Assembly (NCBI RefSeq): GCF_016772475.1
Contig: NZ_CP068595.1
Span: forward strand, 4,898,001-4,962,000
DNA length: 64,000 nucleotides
From: Paenibacillus sonchi
GTDB lineage: Bacteria > Bacillota > Bacilli > Paenibacillales > Paenibacillaceae
Direction of reading: 5' to 3'
Notes under the pieces: model-generated
The model's database searches: none
What the model was told of the DNA's origin: nothing
The model's input: only the letters and a program-made list of their open reading frames with translations
Program-made: the position numbers and the translations under genes
In this document: one piece after another, positions 9,003 through 18,975 of the stretch
Position numbering within the stretch: the stretch's first letter is position 1
Layout: every line of letters starts with the position of its first letter

Positions 9003-9019
9003 TGTTAGAAAATATAACA
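9003..9019 (+). promoter_or_regulatory. GlnR/TnrA box
   Basis: TGTTAGAAAATATAACA fits the established TGTNA-N7-TNACA consensus exactly. It lies just downstream of the predicted start point of transcription and before the ribosome binding site. That position fits repression by GlnR under nitrogen excess rather than activation by TnrA. Confidence 0.8.
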
Positions 9020-9038
9020 CTGGGGAGTGGGGTAAAGA

Positions 9039-10432
9039 ATGAAAAAAAGATGATAATGATGTTTCTGGCTATGATCACATTGATGGTCTATCCGGTTAGC
9101 GCATTTGCCGCTGACGGCCCGACAGCACCGGATTTGCAAATCGGATTGGATACGGCGTTTACGTTCCTGGCCTTCATTCTGGTATTCTTTATGCAAGCGG
9201 GATTTGCAATGCTTGAAGCCGGTTCGGTACGGATGAAGAACGCAGGCCACGTTGCAGGTAAGACTGTACTGACGCTGGCAATCGCGAGCTTATGCTTCTG
9301 GGCTATCGGCTTCGGGCTCGGATTCGGCAACGGCAATGGATTCTTCGGAACTACAGGCTTCCTGTACGGCGGAGATACTCAAGCTGCTTCGTTCGATTCC
9401 CTGGCATTCTCCGATGTCACTCTAAATGTTAAATTCCTCTTCCAGATGGCATTTGCAGCAGTTTCCCTGGCCATCGTATCCGGTGGTATGGCAGAACGTG
9501 CTAAACTAAGCGTATATATCGTATTCGGTATTTTGTTCTCGGTCGTGATTTATCCGGTTGTTGCTCACTGGGTATGGGGCGGCGGCTGGCTGGCAGAGCT
9601 GGGCATGCAGGACTATGCAGGTTCCACCGTTGTCCATCTTACAGGTGCTACGGCGGCGGTTGTTGCAACTATCTTGCTTAAGCCCCGTCTTGGTAAATTC
9701 AATAAAGAAGGCAAACCTGTTATCATTCCAGGCCATAACCAAGTGTTCACTGTTCTCGGGGTAATCATTCTGTGGTTTGGCTGGTTCGGATTCAACCCCG
9801 GCAGCGCATTGTCCCCTATGGGCGGATTCTTCGGCCATGTGGCGTTGACAACTAATATTGCTGCAGCAGCAGGCGGTCTGGCTGCGCTCATCGCTTCCTG
9901 GCTGTACTTTGGCAAGTCGGATATTCCGGCTATGCTGAACGGCGTGCTGGCTGCATTGGTTGCCATCACTGGGGCTTGCGCATATGTAGAGCCTTGGGCT
10001 GCTATTCTGATTGGCTTTGTCGCCGGCGCATTCACATTCATGACTTCGCAGTGGCTGGAACGTGCAGGACTTGACGATCCGATTTATGCTTTCTCCGTAC
10101 ATGGTATTGCAGGGATGTGGGGTGCGGTTTCCACAGGTTTGTTCGCAGCACCTGATCTGATCTCTAAAGGTGCACTTGTCGGAGATGCCGGATTGTTCTA
10201 CGGCGGAGGATTCCACCAATTGGGTGTTCAGATTCTCGGGGTCGCAGGTACCTTCGTATTCGTAGCTGTAATGTCCTTCATCATCCTCTATGTCATGAAG
10301 CTGGTTATCGGTCTCCGGGTTACAGAGGAAGAAGAATTGATGGGTCTGGACATCAGTGAGCATGGGACTTACGGCTATCCGGAACAAATGAAACTGATTG
10401 CAGAATCGGAATCCAAGACCCTTAAACACTAA
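9039..10432 (+). CDS. amt: Ammonium transporter (Amt/MEP/Rh), start region irregular
   Basis: A membrane channel for ammonium with 11 predicted TM helices after a signal peptide. Family marks include FFMQAGFAMLEAG, the HLTGA and NPGSAL segments and the twin pore histidines in the HxW and VHGIAG contexts. The best ribosome binding site, GGGGAGTGGGG at 9022-9032, points to ATG 9039, but that frame stops after four codons (ATG AAA AAA AGA TGA). One more A in the A7 run at 9042-9048 would give MKKKMIMMFLAMITLMV, an ideal signal peptide. As written, translation in frame must begin at ATG 9050 or 9056, 17 or more bases from the site. The gene heads an operon with the DUF294 and exonuclease genes. 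Confidence 0.9.
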
Positions 10433-10460
10433 TAACTTCACTTGTTGGGAGGCGGACCGA

Positions 10461-11543
10461 GTGGCTTCGATGGAGAGGGCAGATTGGAATGAAGATAATA
10501 GATATTTGTCCATCGCAACGGCCGGTTCGCCGCAGGAGCTTAAGGCAAAGCGTATCGCTTGTCAAACAGTACTGCTGGAGCAGTTAAACGTTATTCCGGT
10601 TGAGGAATGGCTGTCCCGGGTCAATGCGATGCATGACCGGATTGCCGGGGCGGCGGTCAGCATATGTGAGGCGCAGATGAAAGAGGCGGGCTACGGCCCG
10701 CCTCCCTGCGCCTATTCCTTTATTGTGTTCGGCAGTGCCGGCAGACAGGAAGCCACCCTATGGAGTGATCAGGATAACGGCCTAATTGTTGAAGGGGAAC
10801 CGGATGGTGTTAAAAAAGTTTATTTTGAAGCCTTTGGTGTGATGCTGTCCAATGTGCTTGAACAAGCAGGCTATGAGAAATGCGACGGTAAAGTGATGTG
10901 CTCTGAACCCTTATGGCGCAAAACGCTGCCCGAATGGAAGCGGCAGCTCGAAGGCTGGATGAGCCAGTTGGAATGGGAACCGATCCGCTATCTCATTATT
11001 GCCTCCGATATGCGCCATGTTGCAGGAAAAACAGCGTTGTCTGCGGAGTGGAGGGAAGCTTTGCATGCGGGCTTCGTAAATAATGAGAAGCTGTCTACAG
11101 CGGTACTCCGCAATACGGTCCGCCACAAAGCCACGCTTAATCTGCTCGGCCAGGTGCTTACGGAGCGTTTTGGCGATTATGCGGGAGGCTTTGACGTTAA
11201 ATACGGTGTCTATATTCCTTTGGTTAATATCGTCAGACATTTGGCGCTGCTGCACGGTGTACGGGACAGCTCAACGCTGAAGAGGCTGGAGCAGCTGGCT
11301 AAGCTCGGAAAGTATGAGCATCTGGATGATATCAGGCGTGCTTTTTTAACGGCGTTGCGTATGCGTGTCAATACACCCTATGCCGTTCAGGACGGCTTAT
11401 TGTCCAGCAGTGACTATATTGCTGAAAGCGACCTGAAGAACAAGCAGCTTCTATCGGAGCTGCGGGATAGTCTGCTGCTTGTCAGGCGTTTGCACAAAGC
11501 CCTGCAGCGTCAGCTCCGGTCAGCGGAAAGGAGGCAGTCATGA
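10461..11543 (+). CDS. DUF294 nucleotidyltransferase-like protein (GlnD-UTase-like domain)
   Basis: A 360-residue cytosolic protein. Residues 91-106 carry the nucleotidyltransferase signature GSAGRQEATLWSDQDN, with the paired acidic residues that would bind metal. This resembles the uridylyltransferase domain of GlnD. A helical C-terminal half corresponds to the DUF294_C domain. GTG at 10461 is chosen because GGGAGGCGG precedes it. It lies 28 bp after amt and overlaps the exonuclease gene by ATGA, so it is translationally coupled. The neighbourhood suggests a role in nitrogen sensing, but no P-II protein is encoded nearby and the target is unknown. Confidence 0.85.
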   Translation: MASMERADWNEDNRYLSIATAGSPQELKAKRIACQTVLLEQLNVIPVEEWLSRVNAMHDRIAGAAVSICEAQMKEAGYGPPPCAYSFIVFGSAGRQEATLWSDQDNGLIVEGEPDGVKKVYFEAFGVMLSNVLEQAGYEKCDGKVMCSEPLWRKTLPEWKRQLEGWMSQLEWEPIRYLIIASDMRHVAGKTALSAEWREALHAGFVNNEKLSTAVLRNTVRHKATLNLLGQVLTERFGDYAGGFDVKYGVYIPLVNIVRHLALLHGVRDSSTLKRLEQLAKLGKYEHLDDIRRAFLTALRMRVNTPYAVQDGLLSSSDYIAESDLKNKQLLSELRDSLLLVRRLHKALQRQLRSAERRQS

Positions 11544-12289
11544 AGGAGCCGAACAAAGGCGGGGGATTCTGGAACAATCTGAGGCAGGGCGGAATGCCGT
11601 CCGCCATCGCGTCCATCCGGGGCGGGGAAACGGCACAGCAAACGGCGCAGCAGATGGCCTTTATCCGGTCGCTAATGCGCGAGAAGCGGCGCCCTGAAGT
11701 ACTGCATACTCCGCTCTCGGAGCTGGAGACGGTTATCTTTGATTTGGAAACGACGGGCTTTTCCCATCAGCACGGCGACGAGATTCTGTCTTTTGGCGCT
11801 GTCAAGGTCGTCGGAGAAGAAATTAAGGAAGAGGAATACTTTTATACCCTTGTAAACTGTCAAACCTCAATTCCGGAGGACATTACGAAGCTAACGGGGA
11901 TATCAGAAGAAATGACGTCGGCGGCACCTTCGCTGATCGACTGCCTGCATAATTTCATGTCATTTGTGGGACAGCAGGTACTGGTGGCGCATGGAAGCAA
12001 TCATGATAAATCCTTTCTGAATGCCGCCCTGTGGAAGACCTCCAAGGTTCAGCTCACCCACCGGGTGCTCGATACCATGATGCTGGCCCGCTGGCTCGAG
12101 CCGCACCGGAGCAATTACACACTTGATGAGCTGCTGGCCGTACATGGAATCCCGATTCAAGGCAGGCACAATGCGCTGGAGGATGCCAGGATGACGGCAC
12201 AGTTATGGGTGCATTATCTGCGGGAGATTTCCAAGAAAAAGCAGGTGGATACCCTGGGTGACCTGTACGCTTATCTCAGCAGAGCGTAA
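11540..12289 (+). CDS. DnaQ/PolC-epsilon-like 3'-5' exonuclease
   Basis: A 249-residue protein with a DEDDh exonuclease domain at about 63-235. ExoI is FDLETTG (D68, E70), ExoII lies in LVAHGSNHDKSFLN and ExoIII in HNALEDARM. The 60-residue N-terminal extension is basic and low in structure. Such stand-alone domains proofread or trim DNA or RNA 3' ends. ATG at 11540 overlaps the upstream stop by four bases. It is the last gene of the amt operon, and its stop overlaps the convergent JAMM gene. Confidence 0.88.
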   Translation: MKEPNKGGGFWNNLRQGGMPSAIASIRGGETAQQTAQQMAFIRSLMREKRRPEVLHTPLSELETVIFDLETTGFSHQHGDEILSFGAVKVVGEEIKEEEYFYTLVNCQTSIPEDITKLTGISEEMTSAAPSLIDCLHNFMSFVGQQVLVAHGSNHDKSFLNAALWKTSKVQLTHRVLDTMMLARWLEPHRSNYTLDELLAVHGIPIQGRHNALEDARMTAQLWVHYLREISKKKQVDTLGDLYAYLSRA

Positions 12290-12742
12290 GGGCTGAATGC
12301 AGCAGTCTATAGCTCGGCTTGCCTGTGGCGTCAGGCTGACGGCCGATCAGGAAACCGTTCAATCGGGGGCGCTGCTGCTGAGCCCTGGAGAACCGATCAG
12401 ATAGACCTGGAATTCGGCGCCGAGCGAAGACAAGCCCCGGATATCCGCGCTGGAAGGCCAAGGGGCTGTATGCGGATGGGAATGGAATATTCCAACTGGC
12501 GCAGGCTTTAGATAAAGAGCGGCAACCCATTCCTGCGGGTCAGGGACAAAAGCGTGCAGCGGGTCAGGCGCTACGTTGCGCATCGGCAGATACCTGTCGA
12601 TGTGCATGCCGCCCGCTGCGGCAGCGCCCAGCAGGACTCCGCATGCTTCATGCGGATAACAGGTCAGCATGTGCTTCCCCAGCGCCTGCTGCACGGAGGC
12701 GTTCAGCTTAATCGGCTGGAGGTTTCCCTGGAATGCTGTCAT
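12276..12742 (-). pseudogene. JAMM/M67-type metallopeptidase, one-base frameshift
   Basis: An MPN/JAB1 domain protein whose zinc motif HSHPHTAPWPSSAD is intact. The frame from ATG 12742 (behind GAGAGGGTGAACAA) stops after 127 residues at SSSAPD. The missing C-terminus is encoded one frame away and continues AQQQRPRLNGFLIGRQPD to a stop at 12276. One extra G in the GGG run (CCC at 12383-12385 on the plus strand) restores a 155-residue protein reading SPGAQQQRPRLNG. Prokaryotic JAMM enzymes remove ubiquitin-like sulfur carriers or act in sulfur transfer. It is divergent from the thioredoxin-like gene. A sequence error is more likely than real loss. Confidence 0.75.
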
Positions 12743-12868
12743 TTGTTCACCCTCTCTCTTCATAGGGTTTCGTCCTTTGGCGAAATCCTCTTTTTGTATT
12801 GGTTTGAAACTGCCGCAATTGGGGGTACAATAGGAGAAAAACATCCCACTTGCAAAGGACAAACCACT

Positions 12869-13438
12869 ATGAAAGCTGTGAATAAACGTAATATAACGGT
12901 TATAGCGGTCATTGTTTTCCTGGCTTTTCTGGCGATAGAGCGTACAACCCGGTCAGAGCCGGAAGCGGTCCCAGCCATGGAGCAGCAGGGAAGCTCCAAA
13001 CTTGAAAGCGGAGCAGGTAAGGGCCAGCCGGCGCCCGCGTTCACCTTGCAGGGAGTAAATGGAGAAAACTACTCCGTTGAAGGGGCCAGAGAAAAAGCGG
13101 TGCTGGTGAATTTCTGGGCTTCCTGGTGTGAGCCCTGCCAAGAGGAGGCGCCTGCGCTGAATGCGCTGGCTTTGAAGTACAAAGATGTGCTCGACGTTTA
13201 TGGGATCAACGTAACAAGCCAGGATTACAAGCCTAACGCGGAACGGTTTGTCAGGAAGTATATGCTGGCGTTTCCCGTTATGTATGATCTTAAAGGTGAG
13301 ATTTTTGACAAATATAAAGGCGCTGTATTCCCCACCAATGTGCTAGTGGACAAAAACGGCGTCATCGCCGAGGTAATTCTCGGGCTCCTGTCCCCGGAAG
13401 AGCTTGAAAAGAAGATCATTGCCCTGACCGGTTCCTGA
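12869..13438 (+). CDS. Membrane-anchored thiol-disulfide oxidoreductase, ResA/TlpA-like
   Basis: A 189-residue thioredoxin-fold protein. Residues 8-23 form one N-terminal membrane anchor, so the catalytic domain faces outward. The active site is WCEPC (C87, C90), the CxPC-type typical of ResA, which reduces apocytochrome c before haem attachment. A later PTNVLVDKNG provides the cis-proline region. ATG at 12869 follows AAAGGA. Upstream it faces the JAMM gene; downstream is a strong shared terminator. It could also serve spore or general extracellular disulfide reduction. Confidence 0.88.
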   Translation: MKAVNKRNITVIAVIVFLAFLAIERTTRSEPEAVPAMEQQGSSKLESGAGKGQPAPAFTLQGVNGENYSVEGAREKAVLVNFWASWCEPCQEEAPALNALALKYKDVLDVYGINVTSQDYKPNAERFVRKYMLAFPVMYDLKGEIFDKYKGAVFPTNVLVDKNGVIAEVILGLLSPEELEKKIIALTGS

Positions 13439-13461
13439 TCAACAGGGATGCGGCAAGTCAG

Positions 13462-13509
13462 CAAAGCCCCTCTGCACCCTCGGGATCTTCCCAGGTGCGA
13501 GGGGCTTTG
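13462..13509. terminator. Bidirectional terminator between resA-like gene and cimA
   Basis: CAAAGCCCCTC..GCACC pairs with GGTGC..GAGGGGCTTTG around a 15-nt loop. It can serve both convergent genes. Confidence 0.82.
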
Positions 13510-13536
13510 TCTTGAATATAGACTGTTTCCTCTGAA

Positions 13537-15156
13537 TTAGTGATTCACGAGTCCTCTGGGCCCGCTGCTTACTTCCGTGTCATTCTCCAGCGAAATCTGA
13601 CCGAGAAGGGCATAGCGCATACTGTCCACCAGTGCCTCCCAGCTTGCTTCAATCACATTGCTGGATACCCCGACTGTGTTCCAGGTGTCGCTGTAGTCCT
13701 TGGATTCGATCAATACGCGAACCTTCGCGGCGGTCTGATCCTTCTCGTCAAGCACCCGCACCTTGTAGTCGGAGAGATGCATGTCTTTCAATTGCGGGAA
13801 GTAAGTCAGCAGCGCTTTGCGGAGCGCATTATCCAGCGCATTGACCGGCCCGTTGCCTTCGGCAGCGGTATAGAGATTATCTCCGCCGACTTTCAGTTTG
13901 ACAAAGGCTTCGGAGACAACGGGGCTGCCGGCGGTCTTTTCCACAAGCATCTTGAACGATTCAAAGGTGAACAGCTCATTCATCTCGCCGGTGGCTTCGC
14001 GCAGGAGCAGTTCCAAAGAGGCATCCGCACCTTCGAACTGATAGCCCTGATGCTCCAGATTTTTGATTTTGTCGATCACCTTGCGGGCCTGCTCGCTGCT
14101 TGGGTCGAGGCTTAAGCCCATATCCTGTGCTTTGGACAGGACATTGCTCTGGCCCGCCAGCTCGGAGACCAGCACCCGCTGCTTGTTGCCCACAAGCTCG
14201 GGAGCGATATGCTCATAGGTACGGGAATCACGCAAAATGGCCGACACGTGGATGCCGCCTTTATGCGCAAAGGCGGCATTGCCTACATAAGGCTGATTGA
14301 CCGGCAGGTTCACGTTGGCCACTTCGCTGATATAGTGGGCGGTATTGGTTAGCTGAGGCAAAGAATCGCCGGGAATGCAGTGATACCCCATTTTGAGCTG
14401 CAGGGTAGGGATAATGGAGCACAGGTTGGCATTTCCGCAGCGTTCACCGTAGCCGTTGATCGTGCCCTGTACCTGCCGCGCACCTGCGCTGATGGCACTG
14501 AGTGTATTCGCGACCGCGAGCTCGCAGTCGTTGTGGGTATGAATGCCGAGCGGGGCTCCAGGCAGCTGAAGAGCTAAGCCGGATACAATCTCCTGAATTT
14601 CATTCGGAAGAGTTCCGCCGTTCGTATCGCACATGACCAGCCAATCCGCGCCGGCTTCACGGGCCGCTCCCAGGACGGCAGCAGCATATTCGGGATTGTT
14701 CTTATAACCGTCGAAAAAGTGCTCTGCATCAAAGATGACCTCAAGGCCTTTGCGCTTCAGATAGGCAATGGACTCACCGATCATCGCAAGGTTCTCTTCA
14801 AGGGTAGTCTGCAGTGCGGTGTGAACATGGAAGTCCCATGACTTCCCGACCAGAGTGGCCGCCGGAACACCGGCATCAATCATCCGCTGCAGGTTCTCGT
14901 CATGCTCGGTGGTGGAATTCTTGCGCCGGGTGCTGCCGAATGCGGTGATTTTGGCATGCAGATGCAATTCCTTGACTCTTTTGAAAAACTCAATGTCCTT
15001 GTTGTTGCTCCCCGGGATGCCACCTTCAATATAATGCACACCCAGATCATCGAGTTTCTTGGCAATCTTCAGCTTGTCATCTGCCGACAGACTGATGCCT
15101 TCACCTTGGGTGCCGTCACGCAACGTCGTATCGAAGATGGAAATGGACTTAGACAT
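13537..15156 (-). CDS. cimA: (R)-citramalate synthase
   Basis: A 539-residue enzyme that condenses pyruvate with acetyl-CoA to citramalate, a threonine-independent entry to isoleucine synthesis. The TIM-barrel domain opens with FDTTLRDGTQGEG, the DxxR-type catalytic signature. GIHTHNDCELAVANT carries the metal-binding HxH, and the conserved GYGERCGNANL follows. The C-terminal 130 residues form the LeuA-like regulatory domain, probably for isoleucine feedback. The annotation as CimA rather than LeuA rests on the length and the SADDKLKIAKKLDDLGVHYIE opening. ATG at 15156 follows AGGAGGACTCTC. A -10 TATAAT is visible about 40 bp upstream. Confidence 0.92.
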   Translation of the reverse strand: MSKSISIFDTTLRDGTQGEGISLSADDKLKIAKKLDDLGVHYIEGGIPGSNNKDIEFFKRVKELHLHAKITAFGSTRRKNSTTEHDENLQRMIDAGVPAATLVGKSWDFHVHTALQTTLEENLAMIGESIAYLKRKGLEVIFDAEHFFDGYKNNPEYAAAVLGAAREAGADWLVMCDTNGGTLPNEIQEIVSGLALQLPGAPLGIHTHNDCELAVANTLSAISAGARQVQGTINGYGERCGNANLCSIIPTLQLKMGYHCIPGDSLPQLTNTAHYISEVANVNLPVNQPYVGNAAFAHKGGIHVSAILRDSRTYEHIAPELVGNKQRVLVSELAGQSNVLSKAQDMGLSLDPSSEQARKVIDKIKNLEHQGYQFEGADASLELLLREATGEMNELFTFESFKMLVEKTAGSPVVSEAFVKLKVGGDNLYTAAEGNGPVNALDNALRKALLTYFPQLKDMHLSDYKVRVLDEKDQTAAKVRVLIESKDYSDTWNTVGVSSNVIEASWEALVDSMRYALLGQISLENDTEVSSGPRGLVNH

Positions 15157-15317
15157 GAGAGTCCTCCTAAAAGTTTTTGAATTTTTATATTATAGCATTT
15201 TTACGCGGGAATGTAACAAAGAACTTTAGAGGAGATGCACACCTGGTTGACCTTGCGCCGGGAGAAGAGGTATGCTGAAACCAACAATGGAAACCCTAAG
15301 ATAAGAAGGTAGATATT

Positions 15318-16609
15318 GTGCAGAATGTGGATCAATATTATCCGGCAAGCGGCAGGGTGATTCTGCATGTGGATATGAATGCTTTTTATTGTTCTGTGCA
15401 TGAGGCGGAAGACCCGGATCAATATAAAGGAAAAGCAACGGCCGTTGCCGGCAGCGTGGAGCTCCGCAAGGGAATTATTGTTACCTGCTCCTATGCAGCG
15501 CGCAGACTCGGGATTTCAACAGGGATGCAGGTGCAGAAAGCACTGCGCATTTGTCCCTCGCTTCTGTTGATCAAGCCGGATTTTCATCTCTACCGCAAGT
15601 ACTCTAATGCTTTTATGCAGATAGCCTACAGTTATACTCCGCTGCTGGAAGCTGTCTCGATAGATGAATGTTATCTGGATATCACTGGTTCACGCCAATT
15701 CGGGACCCCGCTGGAAATTGCCGAAGGTATTCAGCGGCGCATTATGGAGGAGCTTGGGCTGCCCTGCTCCATCGGCATCGCCCCCAATAAGCTGCTGGCG
15801 AAGATCGCTTCCGATCTGAAGAAGCCGAACGGCATCTCGATCCTGAGGTTGCGCGACGTTCCGGATATTCTGTGGGACAAGCCCTGCAACGAGATGTTCG
15901 GCATCGGAGGCAAAACCGCGGAGAAGCTCAGGAAGCTCGGCATCTACAGCATCGGACAGCTGGCGGCAGCGGATGAACGGATGCTCGTGGAGCATTTTGG
16001 GGTGATGGGTTCCTGGCTGAAGCGGGCGGGGAACGGCATAGATCATGGCGTTGTGAATCCCGAAAGGGAGCAGAGCAAGTCTATCGGGCATACCACGACG
16101 CTTCCGAGCGATGTTGTCGGATTGGCGGAAGCAAGGCCGGTTCTGCTGAATCTGAGCGATCAGGTGGCCCGGCGGCTGCGGAAGCAGGGGTTGGTGGCGT
16201 CCGGGGTACAGCTCACCATCCGTACGCCCGATATGAAGACGATCACACGCTCGCGCCAGCTGGAGACGCCTACGGAGAGCGCCGAGGATATTTACAAGAC
16301 GGCTTGTGACCAGTTCGCCCGGCACTGGAAGGGTGACAAACCGGTGCGGCTGCTGGGGGTCACGCTGCAGGGGCTGACCGCCAAAGAGGACTCCGCCATC
16401 CAACTGGATCTCTTCAATTATGAACGCCAGCCCAAAAAGAGTCGCTTAACAAAACGATGGACATGCTGCGCAATAAGTTTGGCGAGAACGCGGTCCTTAC
16501 GGCCGGGATGCTGAGCGACAGCCATTCGGCGCGCCTGCGCAACCACAAGGAGCGGGGGACTTCCCTCCAAAAGGATAATCTTCACAAAGTGGACCCGGCG
16601 GAGGAGTGA
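15318..16609 (+). CDS. dinB: DNA polymerase IV (Y family), frameshift near the C-terminus
   Basis: A translesion polymerase. Catalytic residues are visible: D19 in HVDMNAFY and D116-E117 in SIDECYLD. Helix-hairpin-helix and little-finger regions follow to about residue 370. GTG at 15318 follows AGAAGG. The frame then leaves the family pattern and stops at 16514. The frame one base away reads SLNKTMDMLRNKFGENAV and ends at 16609. One extra A in the A5 run 16434-16438 joins them (QPKKESLNKTMD) and restores the normal tail. As written, the polymerase core is intact but the C-terminal 55 residues are replaced. A TTGACC...TATGCT promoter lies at about 15250-15279. No LexA box is seen. Confidence 0.88.
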
Positions 16610-16720
16610 TTCAAGTCCTATCCCGCAGGCTGATTGCCAGTCCGCAATATGCGTCAAAATTGGAAACGAACTGAAAATCCATTGAAATTGTTTTCTATTT
16701 ATATTAATATGACAAAATAA

Positions 16721-17011
<291 letters not shown>

Positions 17012-17039
17012 ACCCCCGGGTTATTCGTATCTGCGCAAA

Positions 17040-17088
17040 AATATAAGGATTAGGAATGAGGCAAACCTTATTTCTAATCCTTATATTT
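17040..17088. terminator. Long near-perfect hairpin after fer
   Basis: AATATAAGGATTAG pairs with CTAATCCTTATATT around a short loop. The A/T-rich flanks on both sides make it usable in either direction. Confidence 0.75.
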
Positions 17089-17199
17089 CCATAAAGACAT
17101 TCCTTTTGCTGCGATAAATGCGGCTGGGGATGTCTTTTTTAATGAGTGTGCCGATATAAAATATAAAGATTGAGTATTCCACAATCCGCGGAGGCCCCG

Positions 17200-18630
17200 A
17201 TGAAAAACTCGCAGCATCTCAAAGCCTATGTTCAAATGCATCCCGATAACAAGATGGCATGGTACTTGCTTGGTAAGGAATATTATAAGAACGGACAGCA
17301 TGGAAAGGCAAATTACTGCTTCAACCAGGCAGGCGAAGTGTATGAAGCTTTTGAGCACAGCAAGGTCCCGGCGGAAATGCTCCGGGAATATGAGGAAGGG
17401 CTGATCAGGGAAAACCGGCAGCGTCATGAATCCAGGCTGAGGCTGCGCCGGGGATTGCTGGTGCTGCTCCTCCTGCTGCTGATGCTGATCCCGTCGGCAG
17501 TAGCCCCTGGCGTGAATTTAGACGAAGCCGGGGTGTCAGTCCCGGAAGCTGCAGCCGGGGATCCAGAAGAGCCGGTGGCAGCTAAACCCGCTGAGGAAGA
17601 GGCATCTCCGGTCCCGGCTGTCTTGGCGTTTACGGCGGCTGGTGAAGATGCAGCTTCAGCGGGCCAGGCATTGGCCGCAACCCTGAAGAACCGGGAGGCG
17701 CCTTCCAAAACCGCTGTGCTGGCCATGAAAAAGTCAGGGCGCTGGCTGATCTGGAAGAAGAACCTGCCGCTTGCGGCTGTAATCGAGAAGAGCGCTAATG
17801 GGAAGGTTGTCTACCAGTCTTACGATCCGGCTGCCTGCGCCTGCGAACCTCCGGAAGCCGGCGGGCTGAAGAAGCAGGCGCAGATATGGCAGGAGAGGCA
17901 GGAAGAGCTGGCAGCTCTATGGAGTGCTATACGTTCCTACAACAGCAGCAAGGGAAAGCCGCCTGAATCGCTGAAGGAGCTGACCCGGCCTTTTCCGGGG
18001 AATATTATGGGGGAAACGACCCCGCTCATGAAGCAGGAGTTCGCCGCTTTACGCGCAGCTTCGGCACTACAGCCGCTCCAGGCTTCGCCGCAGCCTTCCC
18101 CGGCTGTGACAACTGAGGGCAAAGCTGCAGGCAATGGAAATGTGGAAGATACGGCCAACCGGAGCAAGGGGCAGCCGCCCTTTTTTAGCAGCCCGCTTGC
18201 CATTATTGTGGATAAACAAAATCACCGCCTGGCAGTCACCAGCGGAAATATCATTCTAAGGAACTATGCGGTTGGCCTTGGGGGCGAGAAGACGCCGGAA
18301 GGGGAGTTTGTGATCTCTGACAAGGTGGTCCATCCGAACGGGCATGACAACGGGGAGTTCGGCAGCCGCGGCATGCAGCTCTCGGACACCAATTATGCCA
18401 TACATGGCACGAATGAGCCGGACAGCATCGGCAAGGATGAATCACTGGGCTGTATCCGGATGAAACGCGAGGATGTGGAGGAGCTGTTCGCAATGGTGCC
18501 GATGGGGACGAAGGTCCAAATTAGTAAAGGGGTTCTGCCTGACGAACTGCTGCTGCCCGATGAGCGTTACCCGTCCGGCACACCGCTGGATCAGACCAAC
18601 CCCAACAAAGTCTACCATTGGCTCAATTAA
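17200..18630 (+). CDS. Membrane-anchored L,D-transpeptidase (YkuD domain)
   Basis: A 476-residue cell-wall enzyme that forms 3-3 peptidoglycan cross-links or attaches proteins to the stem peptide. Residues 1-75 form a TPR-like helical region (MAWYLLGKEYYKNGQHGKA). A TM helix lies at about 85-102, followed by a long Ala/Glu/Pro-rich linker. The YkuD domain spans about 340-465 with catalytic H402 (IHGTN) and nucleophile C418 (SLGCIRM). ATG at 17200 follows GCGGAGG. The cytosolic TPR head with an external catalytic tail is unusual compared with LysM-bearing YkuD enzymes. The stop codon overlaps a convergent small gene. Confidence 0.88.
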   Translation: MKNSQHLKAYVQMHPDNKMAWYLLGKEYYKNGQHGKANYCFNQAGEVYEAFEHSKVPAEMLREYEEGLIRENRQRHESRLRLRRGLLVLLLLLLMLIPSAVAPGVNLDEAGVSVPEAAAGDPEEPVAAKPAEEEASPVPAVLAFTAAGEDAASAGQALAATLKNREAPSKTAVLAMKKSGRWLIWKKNLPLAAVIEKSANGKVVYQSYDPAACACEPPEAGGLKKQAQIWQERQEELAALWSAIRSYNSSKGKPPESLKELTRPFPGNIMGETTPLMKQEFAALRAASALQPLQASPQPSPAVTTEGKAAGNGNVEDTANRSKGQPPFFSSPLAIIVDKQNHRLAVTSGNIILRNYAVGLGGEKTPEGEFVISDKVVHPNGHDNGEFGSRGMQLSDTNYAIHGTNEPDSIGKDESLGCIRMKREDVEELFAMVPMGTKVQISKGVLPDELLLPDERYPSGTPLDQTNPNKVYHWLN

Positions 18631-18764
18631 TTTCCGGCAACAATAAACAACACAATAATTAGAAGAATCAGAAGCACCAGACTGACACTGATCCATAGGA
18701 TTGCTTTGCGGTTGACTTCTTCTTTCTTCTGCTGCAGTGTCGGGGGTTTGCGCTTTGTAGACAT
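18627..18764 (-). CDS. 45-residue single-pass membrane protein
   Basis: A small gene starting at ATG 18764 behind AGAAGGATGG. The first 22 residues are basic and Gln/Lys-rich, followed by one strongly hydrophobic helix (ISVSLVLLILLIIVLFIV) and a short tail. It is convergent with the L,D-transpeptidase, sharing the last four bases. No family recognised; orientation would be N-in. Confidence 0.65.
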   Translation of the reverse strand: MSTKRKPPTLQQKKEEVNRKAILWISVSLVLLILLIIVLFIVAGN

Positions 18765-18975
18765 ATTGGCCATCCTTCTTTCTCTATTTATCGTTGATTA
18801 CCCTTACATTGTAATGCGTTTACAAGAAAAATACTATACTCCGGGTTTCACCGGGAAGCACCGCCCGGTAAAAAACTTTTCTTTTCCCCGGAAACGGCTA
18901 AAATTAAGAAGAAACCTACAGAATCGGGGATTCATCTGACATCACTTGAGGATTCCCTTTGAAGGAGCGAGAACG

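Noticed and set aside
13540..14115. Long open frame antisense to cimA
   Set aside because: cimA has full family motifs in the other strand; the antisense frame is a GC-codon shadow.
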